A stretch of 16,372 nt of DNA, taken from contig CAKRTC010000036.1 in NCBI GenBank assembly GCA_934402055.1, positions 1 through 16,372 of the forward strand, written 5' to 3'. The notes under the pieces were generated by a model. It made no database searches, had not been told where the DNA came from, and was given only the letters and a program-made list of their open reading frames with translations. The DNA is from an uncultured Lachnospiraceae bacterium. Its GTDB lineage: Bacteria > Bacillota > Clostridia > Lachnospirales > Lachnospiraceae. This document shows positions 6,008 to 13,176 of the stretch, one piece after another. The translations under genes were made by a program, and so were the position numbers. Positions within the stretch are counted from its first letter, which is position 1. Every line of letters begins with the position of its first letter.

Positions 6008-6202
6008 ATGGTGAAGATCAATGGTGAGGACAAGGAGCTTGCAGGCAGAAAGCTTTTGGAATATCTGCTGGAAGCCGGATTTGAGCCGGAGCGAGTGGTT
6101 GTTGAGAGGAATCTTGAGATAATTCCTAAGGACAGACTGGGTGACATTTTGATCCAAGATGAAGATGTTATAGAGGTTCTTAACTTTGTCGGAGGAGGCT
6201 GA
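6008..6202 (+). CDS. thiS: ThiS, sulfur carrier protein for thiazole synthesis
   Basis: A 64-residue ubiquitin-fold protein that ends in GGG, the signature tail. Its C-terminal carboxylate is adenylated by ThiF and converted to a thiocarboxylate that gives sulfur to ThiG. It starts with MVKINGEDKE and ends EVLNFVGGG, matching the usual length of about 65. AAAGGAG lies about ten bases before the ATG. It is the first gene of the TPP-regulated operon and lies directly upstream of thiF. Confidence 0.93.
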   Translation: MVKINGEDKELAGRKLLEYLLEAGFEPERVVVERNLEIIPKDRLGDILIQDEDVIEVLNFVGGG

Positions 6203-6209
6203 AAAATTA

Positions 6210-6863
6210 ATGAACAAAATGCAGGAAGAAATGCAGAGGCTTATCTCAAAGCAGGAACTCGACAGAGCATTTGATGTGAGATTCCCCAAGGAAATGCAGG
6301 AGAAATTGCGCAGTGCAAAGGTTGCTGTAGCCGGACTCGGAGGACTTGGATCTAATATCGCTGTGATGCTTGCAAGAAGCGGAGTAGGAAAACTGCTGCT
6401 TGTAGATTTTGACAATGTGGATGTTACTAATCTGAACCGTCAGATGTACTTGATACCAAATCTGGGCAAGCCCAAAGCCGAAGCCTTGCCGGAGCTATTG
6501 TATCAGATCAACCCGTATATAGATTATGAATCTGTATGTGTCAGAGTTACTCCGGAAAATGTCAAAGACTTATTTGCAGAATACCCTATAGTCTGTGAAG
6601 CGTTTGATCGTCCGGATCAGAAGGCAATGCTGGTAAGAGAGCTTCTTACACAATGCCCGGGAACAACAGTTGTATCAGGAAACGGAATGGCAGGCTATGC
6701 GGATACGAATGAAATAAAGACGTGTCAGATGATGCACAGACTCTATGTGTGCGGAGATCGCAAAACCGATGTAGGTAACGGAATAGGCTTGATAGCGCCC
6801 AGAGTGGCAGCATGTGCCGCACATGAAGCAAACAAGGTACTGCAGCTTATAATGCAGGATTGA
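6210..6863 (+). CDS. thiF: ThiF, ThiS adenylyltransferase (short clostridial form)
   Basis: A protein of about 217 residues with the E1-like fold that activates ThiS as its acyl-adenylate. The nucleotide loop is AGLGGLGSN (residues 41-49), followed by the acidic strand LLLVDFDNVDVTNLNRQ with the family Asp and Arg residues. The zinc-binding CxxC pairs of MoeB and long ThiF forms are absent, which fits the compact family-2 ThiF seen in clostridia. The ATG at 6210 is preferred; GGAGGAGG (6191-6198) serves it at a rather long distance. An in-frame TTG at 6186 would overlap thiS but has no ribosome site. ATG 6219 is a further candidate, so the start is uncertain. Confidence 0.9.
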   Translation: MNKMQEEMQRLISKQELDRAFDVRFPKEMQEKLRSAKVAVAGLGGLGSNIAVMLARSGVGKLLLVDFDNVDVTNLNRQMYLIPNLGKPKAEALPELLYQINPYIDYESVCVRVTPENVKDLFAEYPIVCEAFDRPDQKAMLVRELLTQCPGTTVVSGNGMAGYADTNEIKTCQMMHRLYVCGDRKTDVGNGIGLIAPRVAACAAHEANKVLQLIMQD

Positions 6864-6884
6864 TTTTCAGAAAAGGAAAAAGAA

Positions 6885-7649
6885 ATGGAAGATAAATTTA
6901 TATTAGGCGGAAAAGAATTTAAGAGCCGTTTTATTTTAGGCTCCGGAAAATACAATTTGAATCTTATCAAGGCAGCTGTCGAACAGGGCGGTGCAGAGAT
7001 AATCACACTTGCGCTCAGACGCGCCAATACCAAGGAAAGTGAAAATATACTGGATTTTATACCTGAGGGAGTGACCTTGCTTCCGAATACCTCCGGAGCC
7101 AGAAATGCAGAAGAGGCGGTTCGCATAGCAAGATTAAGCAGAGCTATGGGCTGCGGAGACTTTGTAAAGGTCGAGATAATGCGTGATACCAAGTATCTCT
7201 TCCCGGATAATTACGAGACAGTCAAGGCAACCGAGATACTTGCAAAGGAAGGCTTTGTAGTTCTTCCTTATATGAATCCGGATCTTAATGTTGCAAGAGA
7301 TCTTCAGAATGCCGGTGCGGCAGCTGTAATGCCGCTTGCAGCTCCTATCGGAAGCAACAAGGGTCTTGCAACTAAGGAAATGATAAGAGTACTTATAGAT
7401 GAGATAGACCTTCCTATCATAGTTGATGCGGGAATAGGCAAGCCGTCTCAGGCATGTGAGGCTATGGAGATGGGAGCTGCGGCAATCATGGCGAATACCG
7501 CGATCGCTACGGCAGGAGATGTTCCGGAGATGGCTTCAGCCTTCAGACTTGCTATCGAAGCAGGCAGAAAAGCTTACCTTACCGGAATGGGCAGAGTATT
7601 GGCAAGAGGCGGAAGCGCATCCGATCCGCTTACAGGATTTTTGCGTTAA
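6885..7649 (+). CDS. thiG: ThiG, thiazole synthase
   Basis: A 254-residue TIM-barrel enzyme that joins 1-deoxy-D-xylulose 5-phosphate, dehydroglycine and ThiS thiocarboxylate sulfur into the thiazole phosphate. Lys95 in FVKVEIMRD is in the position of the Schiff-base lysine. Other family signatures are FILGSGKY near the start, NTSGARNAEEAV, PLAAPIGSNKGL and VDAGIGKPSQACEAMEMGA. The length matches the family. AAAAGGA lies upstream of the ATG. It sits 21 bases after thiF and 15 bases before thiH, the usual clustering since ThiG and ThiH act in sequence. Confidence 0.97.
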   Translation: MEDKFILGGKEFKSRFILGSGKYNLNLIKAAVEQGGAEIITLALRRANTKESENILDFIPEGVTLLPNTSGARNAEEAVRIARLSRAMGCGDFVKVEIMRDTKYLFPDNYETVKATEILAKEGFVVLPYMNPDLNVARDLQNAGAAAVMPLAAPIGSNKGLATKEMIRVLIDEIDLPIIVDAGIGKPSQACEAMEMGAAAIMANTAIATAGDVPEMASAFRLAIEAGRKAYLTGMGRVLARGGSASDPLTGFLR

Positions 7650-7664
7650 AGGGGAGCATTAATT

Positions 7665-8924
7665 ATGAATGAAGAAAATCAGGTTTATTTTGTAGACAGT
7701 GACAAGCTCCCTCCGGAGGCACTGGAACGTAAGCACAGACTTGAGCAGGATCCGTCATTTCGTACCGACCATATGCAATATATGGAAGGAATGGAGATTA
7801 TCGAATCGGATATCAAGGATAAAGTGCTCAAGGCAATGGAAGAATACGATTATGATGTTTATACAGCCGCAGATGTTGAGAGAGCACTTTCAAAGGAGTC
7901 TTGTTCTATAGAAGATTTTAAGGCATTGCTGTCTCCGGCAGCCGCGCCTTATCTTGAGCAGATGGCGAGAAAAGCCGAAGAACTGACAAAGAATCATTTC
8001 GGAAATACGGTATACATTTTCACGCCATTATATATTGCAAACTATTGTCAGAACTACTGCATTTACTGCGGTTTCAACTGCTATAACAACATAAGACGCA
8101 AAAAGCTCACTTTTGAGGAAATTGAGCATGAGATGCAGGTCATTGCAAAGACAGGCATGGAAGAGATATTGATGCTGACCGGTGAGAGCCGCAAATATTC
8201 GGATATTCAGTACATAGGAGAGGCGGTCAAGATCGCAAAGAAGTACTTCAAGAATATCGGAATTGAGATTTATCCTGTAAATGTTGACGAGTACAGATAT
8301 CTGCATGAATGCGGCGTTGATTATGTGACTGTTTTCCAGGAAACCTATAATACGGTGAAATACGAGACACTCCATCTGATGGGACATAAGCGTGTCTGGC
8401 CGTATCGCTTCGATTCTCAGGAACGTGCTCTGATGGGCGGCATGAGAGGAGCAGGATTTTCGGCTCTCTTGGGACTTGATGATTTCAGAAAGGATGCACT
8501 TGCAACCGCTCTGCATGTATATTACATCAATCGTAAATATCCTCACGCAGAGCTGTCATTAAGCTGTCCGAGACTCCGTCCTATAGTGAACAATGACAAG
8601 ATAAATCCTCGTGATGTGGGAGAAAAGGAGCTTTGTCAGGTGCTTTGCGCCTACCGCTTGTTCCTGCCGTTTGCCGGAATTACGGTATCGAGTCGTGAAA
8701 GTGCGGCATTCAGAAACGGAATCACAAAGATATGTGCTACCAAGGTCTCTGCCGGAGTTTCCACAGGAATTGGTGATCACGAAGAAAAGTATGAGGGAAA
8801 AGAGGAGGCGGATGTAGGAGACGAGCAGTTTGAGATCAATGATTCGCGTTCCTTCAAGAAAATGTATGATGATATGGAGCATGGCGGATTACAGCCTGTC
8901 CTGAATGATTACATATATGTGTAA
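7665..8924 (+). CDS. thiH: ThiH, 2-iminoacetate synthase (tyrosine lyase)
   Basis: A 419-residue radical-SAM enzyme that splits tyrosine to give dehydroglycine (2-iminoacetate) and p-cresol for ThiG. This is the anaerobic route, in contrast to the oxygen-dependent ThiO glycine oxidase. The cluster motif is Cys128-x3-Cys132-x2-Cys135 (CQNYCIYCGF), in the ThiH context YIANYCQNYC. Other matching segments are EILMLTGESRKYS, VTVFQETYNT and LSCPRLRP. GGGGAG at about 7650-7655 serves the ATG. The end overlaps the start of the following gene, which implies translational coupling. Confidence 0.96.
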   Translation: MNEENQVYFVDSDKLPPEALERKHRLEQDPSFRTDHMQYMEGMEIIESDIKDKVLKAMEEYDYDVYTAADVERALSKESCSIEDFKALLSPAAAPYLEQMARKAEELTKNHFGNTVYIFTPLYIANYCQNYCIYCGFNCYNNIRRKKLTFEEIEHEMQVIAKTGMEEILMLTGESRKYSDIQYIGEAVKIAKKYFKNIGIEIYPVNVDEYRYLHECGVDYVTVFQETYNTVKYETLHLMGHKRVWPYRFDSQERALMGGMRGAGFSALLGLDDFRKDALATALHVYYINRKYPHAELSLSCPRLRPIVNNDKINPRDVGEKELCQVLCAYRLFLPFAGITVSSRESAAFRNGITKICATKVSAGVSTGIGDHEEKYEGKEEADVGDEQFEINDSRSFKKMYDDMEHGGLQPVLNDYIYV

Positions 8925-9498
8925 GCAATATGACAAGACCATAGTTATAACGAACCGTTCATTGGTGCATGGAGATTTCCTTAAGCAAATGGAGTATGTG
9001 ATAAGCTTACATCCTCATGCAGTAATACTTAGGGAGAAAGATCTTACGGATGAGGCATACGAGGAACTTGCGGATAAGATATTTAAGTTATGCCGTAAGG
9101 AAGGCGTGAGCTGCTTTCTGCATTCAAGGGTAGAAATAGCACAAAGCTTAGGATGCAGGAACATTCATCTACCACTCGAAGCTCTTGTTGCCATGGAGGA
9201 GCAAAAGCTTATCAAACTTAAAGAATTTTTTCAGGAGATAAGCGTATCATGTCACAGCTCGGAAGATGTAGAGCTTGCCATAGCTATTGGAGCAACACAG
9301 ATAGTCCTCGGAACCATATTTGAAACAGAATGCAAAAAGGGACTTAAGGGAAAGGGCATTGATTTTGTCAGGGAAATATGCCGATTCTGTCCTATACCGG
9401 TATATGCGATAGGCGGAGTCAATATGGAACGTCTGCCATTACTCATCGAAGCCGGCGCGGCAGGAGGATGCATGATGTCCGGCTTTATGAAACTTTAG
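8905..9498 (+). CDS. thiE: ThiE/TenI-family protein (thiamine phosphate synthase or thiazole tautomerase)
   Basis: A 197-residue TIM-barrel protein. VILREKDL, GTIFETECKKGLKGKG and CPIPVYAIGGVN are typical of the ThiE/TenI family. ThiE condenses thiazole phosphate with HMP pyrophosphate; TenI aromatises the ThiG product. The segment NIHLPLEALV lacks the HLGQxD motif of bona fide ThiE and looks closer to TenI, whereas the Thr and Lys of the pyrophosphate loop (GTIFETECKK) resemble ThiE. The function is therefore not settled and the symbol is provisional. The gene overlaps the end of thiH by 20 bases; a second ATG at 8917 overlaps by eight, and neither has a clear ribosome site, so coupling to thiH is likely. 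It is the last gene of the thi operon. Confidence 0.8.
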   Translation: MITYMCKQYDKTIVITNRSLVHGDFLKQMEYVISLHPHAVILREKDLTDEAYEELADKIFKLCRKEGVSCFLHSRVEIAQSLGCRNIHLPLEALVAMEEQKLIKLKEFFQEISVSCHSSEDVELAIAIGATQIVLGTIFETECKKGLKGKGIDFVREICRFCPIPVYAIGGVNMERLPLLIEAGAAGGCMMSGFMKL

Positions 9499-9535
9499 AA
9501 AAAAAACCGCCGTGTGCCTATGAGGTACACGACGG
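9499..9535 (-). terminator. Terminator of the hsp20-bL25 operon
   Basis: CCGCCGTGTGCCT (9507-9519) pairs with AGGTACACGACGG (9523-9535) with one mismatch and a three-base loop. On the minus strand the stem is followed by eight T (A-run 9499-9506), giving a strong terminator for the leftward operon. On the plus strand no T-run follows, though the hairpin lies directly after the thiE stop codon and may still protect or end that transcript. Two more hairpins follow rightward: GAAACGG/CCGTTTC (9549-9569) and TAGCTT/AAGCTA (9576-9596). Confidence 0.8.
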
Positions 9536-9612
9536 TATAAATGGAGGGGAAACGGAACATAGCCGTTTCATGGTATAGCTTGTTGTGTTGAAGCTAAACT
9601 TGCTTAATTAAA

Positions 9613-10212
9613 TCATTCGGCAGCAGGGGCTTCAGCCTCGGCAGCAGTCTCCTCTTCCTCAGCATCCTTATTGTGAGGATAAGCAACACTGACAACACTT
9701 GTATCCGCATGAGTGATGAGATCTATGTTGCCGTCCTTTGCAACAGGAAGATCACTTACCTTTATCGTATCGCCGGCCTTGAGATTACTGCAGTCGATCT
9801 CAACTTTTTCTATAAGATGCTCAGGAAGAGCCTTATATGAGATCTCATCAAGCAGCTGCTCTACAACACCTGATGCAACAGAATCTCTGTTGAGGAGAAC
9901 GATCTCAGCAACCGAGTGAACCTTCTCACCCTTGACCATAGCCTGAAAATCCATCTCAAGAATTTGGTTCTTCATGGCATCAAAAGCAAATTCCTTAAAC
10001 AAAGTATCATATTTTTTGCCGTCAAGCTCGAGTATAAGACGGCTTCCCTTAGTGCATTCACGTCTGATCCTGTCAGCTTCCTTCTGCTCGATCTGAATCG
10101 GAATAGATCCCTCTATTTCCTTACCAAACAGATTGCCTGTTACAAAGCCCTCACGTCTGAGTCTCTTAGGCTTGATCTCCATGTCTCTCTTTTGTACCTT
10201 TAAAGTAGTCAT
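9613..10212 (-). CDS. rplY: Ribosomal protein bL25, long Ctc-type
   Basis: A 199-residue bL25/TL5/Ctc protein that binds 5S rRNA. The N-terminal half (MTTLKVQKRD, then RLRREGFVTGNLFGKE) is the RNA-binding beta barrel; the C-terminal half carries the TL5-type domain (SYKALPEHLIEKVEIDCSNL, VSDLPV) and an acidic, Ala/Glu-rich tail from about residue 183. The full two-domain length matches Ctc rather than the 94-residue E. coli L25. AGGAGG lies nine bases before the ATG on the minus strand. Ctc is known as a general stress protein in Bacillus. Here it follows hsp20 by 39 bases with no terminator between, so it probably shares the CIRCE-controlled promoter. Confidence 0.92.
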   Translation of the reverse strand: MTTLKVQKRDMEIKPKRLRREGFVTGNLFGKEIEGSIPIQIEQKEADRIRRECTKGSRLILELDGKKYDTLFKEFAFDAMKNQILEMDFQAMVKGEKVHSVAEIVLLNRDSVASGVVEQLLDEISYKALPEHLIEKVEIDCSNLKAGDTIKVSDLPVAKDGNIDLITHADTSVVSVAYPHNKDAEEEETAAEAEAPAAE

Positions 10213-10251
10213 TTGTCTTTTCCTCCTTAATACAAATGGACCGAAACAGCA

Positions 10252-10728
10252 TCATCCTTCGATGGCGATGTAGTTATTAGCTGCAACAGCCTTTGCTGAT
10301 TTCTTAGGAATGTTAAGTGTAAGGATACCATGCTTAAACTCGGCCTTAATGTCGTCACGGGCAACAAACTCACCGACATAGAAGCTTCGCTGGCATGCAC
10401 CGGCATATCTCTCACGTCTGATATACTTGCCTGCCTTGGCATCCTTGACAGAATCTGCATCATCCTCATCAAGTCCCTTAGCGGCACTTACGGTAAGGTA
10501 TCCGTCATTAAGCTCAACCTTGACTTCATCCTTGGTGAAGCCCGGCAGATCAATGACCATTTCATAGCCATCGTCCTTTTCCTTAATATCGGTACTCATC
10601 ACATTCTTGGCTCTGTGACCGTACAGCTTCTTCTCCAGGTTATTGAAATCCTGTCCGTCAAACCATGGGGTCTGATAGAAACGATCGAACAAATCAAAAT
10701 TATCATCAAATAAGCTTGGCATAAACAT
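10252..10728 (-). CDS. Small heat-shock protein, Hsp20/alpha-crystallin family
   Basis: A 158-residue ATP-independent holdase chaperone. The alpha-crystallin domain covers about residues 42-145: TDIKEKDDGYEMVIDLPGFTKDE is its opening strand pair, and FKHGILTLNIPKK contains the family GILTL motif. The C-terminal NYIAIEG supplies an IxI-like motif (IAI) used in oligomer assembly. The start at 10728 is supported by GGAAG eight bases upstream on the minus strand; a second ATG lies two codons later. The leader is about 110 bases, long enough for a thermosensing structure, though no such structure is obvious to me. Transcription is from the CIRCE-overlapped promoter at 10846-10873, and bL25 follows in the same operon. 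Confidence 0.95.
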   Translation of the reverse strand: MFMPSLFDDNFDLFDRFYQTPWFDGQDFNNLEKKLYGHRAKNVMSTDIKEKDDGYEMVIDLPGFTKDEVKVELNDGYLTVSAAKGLDEDDADSVKDAKAGKYIRRERYAGACQRSFYVGEFVARDDIKAEFKHGILTLNIPKKSAKAVAANNYIAIEG

Positions 10729-10845
10729 AAGTCATACTTCCTTTCCTAGCTAAACACAACCAATGTAAAAACCTAACTGATCTGAACCCGGAATGTTTGG
10801 GAATCTTTCATATCGATCGATCCCTTTTCTTTTGTTCTGCCCTGC

Positions 10846-10873
10846 ATTATAGCACTTAATCAGCACTCGTCAA
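10846..10873 (-). promoter_or_regulatory. Promoter of the hsp20-bL25 operon
   Basis: On the minus strand TTGACG (10873-10868) is followed after 16 bases by TATAAT (10851-10846), with TGC in front of it giving an extended -10. This is a strong vegetative promoter and its -35 lies within the CIRCE element. Confidence 0.85.
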
Positions 10874-10886
10874 TAGAGAGTGCTAA
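10860..10886. promoter_or_regulatory. CIRCE element (HrcA operator)
   Basis: TCAGCACTC, a nine-base spacer and GAGTGCTAA match the CIRCE consensus TTAGCACTC-N9-GAGTGCTAA at 17 of 18 positions. It covers the -35 of the hsp20 promoter, so HrcA should repress hsp20 and bL25 until heat or folding stress. Confidence 0.95.
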
Positions 10887-11129
10887 TTTTTCACAAATGC
10901 TTAACACTTTTTACTGAAATAACAATATTTCCAAAAAATTACACGAAGAATGAAGTGAAAGTGGAAAATACTATCGATAATCAGACGAAATACACACGCT
11001 AAGTGGGAAAGATGAAAAGTGCAGGGGATAATTGTTAAATGCAGTCATAGGATTTAACAAAGAACAAGAAAAGGGGACATTAGCAGAATTATTGTTCCGG
11101 TGATATCAGAAATGATTAAAAAAGAATAG
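10887..11129. other. Non-coding gap between hsp20 promoter and rrf2 terminator
   Basis: I see no credible coding frame in this stretch, which is rich in A. It holds one clear dyad: TTGTTAAAT (11032-11040) and ATTTAACAA (11052-11060), exact complements around 11 bases. No T-run follows on either strand, so it is either a binding site or chance. Confidence 0.4.
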
Positions 11130-11161
11130 AAAAAGTGCATGACATAAAGCTTGTCATGCAC
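11130..11161 (-). terminator. Terminator overlapping the rrf2 stop codon
   Basis: GTGCATGACA (11135-11144) and TGTCATGCAC (11152-11161) form a perfect ten-base stem with a seven-base loop. On the minus strand it runs into five T (11134-11130). The TGA stop codon of the Rrf2 gene (11156-11154) lies inside the stem. Confidence 0.85.
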
Positions 11162-11567
11162 CTATCTTTGCAAGTTCTGCAAGCGTATAGCCCGAGAAAA
11201 ATTCATGTATAGTCTTGCTGAAATCCTTCCACATAGGCAAGGTATCGCAGGCTGCGGCATTAGGACAATGCACCTGACCGTTCATCTCAAGGCAGGCAAC
11301 GGTTGAGATGCCCTCCTCGGCAACAGAGATTATGTCCCATGCCGTATATTCCTCGGGAGAACGCATCAGCTTATATCCGCCTCCCTTGCCGCGTATGCCG
11401 GAGAGAAGGCCGTTCTTAACAAGTTCACGAAGTATAGACTCAAGGTATTTTTCCGATATCTTCTGACGTGTTGCTATCTCTCTGAGCGGGATATAGCCCT
11501 CATCCGCATGACGGGCAAGATCTATCATAACTATCAGGGCGTATCTGCCCTTTGATGAAACTATCAT
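11154..11567 (-). CDS. Rrf2-family regulator, IscR-like
   Basis: A 137-residue winged-helix regulator. The DNA-binding part is residues 1-70 (MIVSSKGRYAL, then ATRQKISEKYLESILRELVK, then GIRGKGGGYKL with the wing). Cys92, Cys101 and Cys107 (AC-x8-CPNAAAC) lie where IscR carries its three [2Fe-2S] ligands, although the first spacing is eight rather than five residues. It therefore probably senses Fe-S cluster status, as IscR does; a cysteine-sensing CymR-like role is the alternative, but CymR lacks these cysteines. A CGGAGT ribosome site precedes the ATG on the minus strand. It is divergent from nifS-iscU, the usual arrangement of a regulator with its target. A strong promoter lies at 11623-11651. 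Confidence 0.9.
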   Translation of the reverse strand: MIVSSKGRYALIVMIDLARHADEGYIPLREIATRQKISEKYLESILRELVKNGLLSGIRGKGGGYKLMRSPEEYTAWDIISVAEEGISTVACLEMNGQVHCPNAAACDTLPMWKDFSKTIHEFFSGYTLAELAKIGA

Positions 11568-11592
11568 TACAGACTCCGATTAAAATATTTTT

Positions 11593-11613
11593 AAATCAAT
11601 TATATATTGATTT
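11593..11613. promoter_or_regulatory. Dyad just downstream of the rrf2 start point, possible autoregulatory site
   Basis: AAATCAAT (11593-11600) and ATTGATTT (11606-11613) are perfect complements around TATAT. The site is centred about 15 bases after the expected rrf2 transcription start, which would suit self-repression by roadblock, or form a 5' hairpin. No protein is assigned from sequence alone. Confidence 0.4.
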
Positions 11614-11622
11614 TATCCGGCT

Positions 11623-11651
11623 ATTATAAATGCAGAACGATTTTGAGTCAA
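11623..11651 (-). promoter_or_regulatory. Promoter of the rrf2 gene
   Basis: On the minus strand TTGACT (11651-11646) is followed after exactly 17 bases by TATAAT (11628-11623). It is near consensus and about 56 bases before the start codon. Confidence 0.8.
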
Positions 11652-11696
11652 ACCCGGAAATGATATTGTATCGCGCATAACAATCATTATCTGAAA

Positions 11697-11727
11697 TGTA
11701 CCGGGTATTTCAGAGCAGTATCCGTAC
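11697..11727. repeat. Imperfect inverted repeat in the rrf2-nifS gap
   Basis: TGTACCGGGTAT (11697-11708) can pair with GTATCCGTACA (about 11717-11727), with one bulged C and some G-T pairs. It lies between the two divergent promoters and could be a regulator site or a chance dyad. The rest of 11652-11790 shows no coding frame. Confidence 0.3.
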
Positions 11728-11793
11728 ACGGCTTATAATGATAATATGCATGAATAATATAAAGGACAATTTGTATTTGAATTCCTCAACCTA

Positions 11794-11822
11794 TTGACTT
11801 TATAGGTAATTAAGTATATATT
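11794..11822 (+). promoter_or_regulatory. Promoter of the nifS-iscU operon
   Basis: TTGACT (11794-11799) is followed after 17 bases by TATATT (11817-11822), so transcription should start near 11829. A loose dyad TAGG...CCTA (about 11803-11826) covers the -10 and is a candidate Rrf2 site. Confidence 0.7.
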
Positions 11823-11828
11823 CCTAAC

Positions 11829-11979
11829 GTTAATAAACCTACTCATAGGGTAGGTTGATACTTGAAAAGCATTCATCGCCTTAGTGTGTATGATATCCGG
11901 AACAGGAACATTTACATGAGCTTAAGGCGATATCAATGATATTCAGATTTAAGATGTACTTATATAAGAGGTGAAAAAA
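11829..11979 (+). other. Structured leader of the nifS-iscU transcript
   Basis: The leader of about 150 bases has two clear hairpins. AACCTAC (11836-11842) pairs with GTAGGTT (11850-11856). ATCGCCTTA (11875-11883) pairs perfectly with TAAGGCGAT (11923-11931) and encloses weaker inner pairs. Neither is followed by a T-run. The length and structure are more than a simple ribosome site needs. It resembles no riboswitch I recognise. Confidence 0.4.
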
Positions 11980-13176
11980 GTGGAAGAGAAACGTATGATC
12001 TACCTCGACAATGCGGCTACGACAAGAGTTAAGCCTGAGGTCTTCGAGGCTATGAAGCCATATTTCACAGAGCAGTACGGCAATCCGTCGAGCGCATATG
12101 CATTTTCAGGCAAGATCGCTCAGCAGGTGGATGCGAGCAGAAAGGCTATTGCCGATTTCATAGGAGCAAATCCTAATGAGATATATTTCACAGGCGGCGG
12201 AAGCGAGTCGGATAACTGGGCTCTTAAGGGACTTGCATGTTCACTCAAGAACAAGGGCAAGCATATCATTACTACCAAGATTGAGCATCATGCTATACTG
12301 CACACAGCAGAGTTTCTTGCCAAGCAGGGACTTGATGTAACATATCTTAATGTCGATGCAGACGGAAAGATCGATCTTAAGGAGCTTGAGGAGGCTATCC
12401 GTCCGGATACCATTCTTATTTCCGTTATGTTTGCAAATAACGAGATCGGTACCATCGAGCCGATCAAGGAGATCTCCGAGATCGCACATAAGCATGGGAT
12501 CCTGTTCCATACAGATGCCGTTCAGGCCTTCGGTCATGTCAAGATCGATGTAAATGAGCTTGGTATCGACCTTATGAGCACCAGCGGACATAAGATCAAT
12601 GCGCCTAAGGGTATCGGTTTCCTCTACATCCGCAAGGGCATCAAGATCGAGCCGCTTATTCACGGCGGAGCTCAGGAGAGAGGTATGAGAGCCGGAACTA
12701 CCAATGCAGCAAGCATTATAGGTTTCGGTGCTGCGGTCAAGCTTGCCGAGGAAACACTTGCTTCAAGAACAGAGTATGAAGTTAAGCTTCGTGATCATCT
12801 TATTGAGAGAGTACTTGCGGAGATTCCGTATACAAGACTTAACGGACACAGAACAGACAGACTTCCTAACAATGCAAACTTCTGCTTCAGATTCATTGAG
12901 GGAGAGTCACTGCTTATCCTTCTTGACAGAGCGGGAATCTGCGGATCAAGCGGATCGGCATGTACCTCAGGATCACTCGATCCTTCACACGTACTTCTTG
13001 CAATAGGCCTTCCGCATGAGATAGCTCACGGTTCACTCAGACTTACTTTGTCGGAAGAGACAACAATGGAAGATATAGACTATACTGTTGACAAGCTTAA
13101 GGATATAGTCGGCAAGCTTCGCAGCATGTCACCTCTTTACGAGGATTTTGTTAAGAAACAGAAGGAGGCTAAGTAA
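11980..13176 (+). CDS. nifS: Cysteine desulfurase (NifS/IscS class)
   Basis: A PLP enzyme of about 398 residues that takes sulfur from cysteine, giving alanine, and passes it as a persulfide to IscU and other acceptors. The N-terminus MIYLDNAATT is typical. IEHHAIL contains the PLP-stacking His (about 103), STSGHKINAPKG holds the PLP lysine (about 205), and GSSGSACTSG holds the catalytic Cys (about 328) on the flexible loop. The Cys context matches group I enzymes, not SufS. The GTG at 11980 is chosen because AAGAGGTG ends six bases before it; GTG 11971 lies within that site, and ATG 11995 is a later alternative. The stop codon overlaps the iscU start (TAATG), so translation is coupled. It could also supply sulfur to the ThiS pathway. 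Confidence 0.95.
   Translation: MEEKRMIYLDNAATTRVKPEVFEAMKPYFTEQYGNPSSAYAFSGKIAQQVDASRKAIADFIGANPNEIYFTGGGSESDNWALKGLACSLKNKGKHIITTKIEHHAILHTAEFLAKQGLDVTYLNVDADGKIDLKELEEAIRPDTILISVMFANNEIGTIEPIKEISEIAHKHGILFHTDAVQAFGHVKIDVNELGIDLMSTSGHKINAPKGIGFLYIRKGIKIEPLIHGGAQERGMRAGTTNAASIIGFGAAVKLAEETLASRTEYEVKLRDHLIERVLAEIPYTRLNGHRTDRLPNNANFCFRFIEGESLLILLDRAGICGSSGSACTSGSLDPSHVLLAIGLPHEIAHGSLRLTLSEETTMEDIDYTVDKLKDIVGKLRSMSPLYEDFVKKQKEAK

Noticed and set aside
6186..6209. TTG start for thiF overlapping thiS
   Set aside because: No ribosome site precedes it, and the purine-rich GGAGGAGG lies after it, in place for a downstream ATG.
5828..6415. 195-residue minus-strand frame over the thiS leader and thiF start
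   Set aside because: It runs through the riboswitch terminator, thiS and thiF in antisense; its Ser/Phe/Leu-rich composition is typical of a shadow frame.
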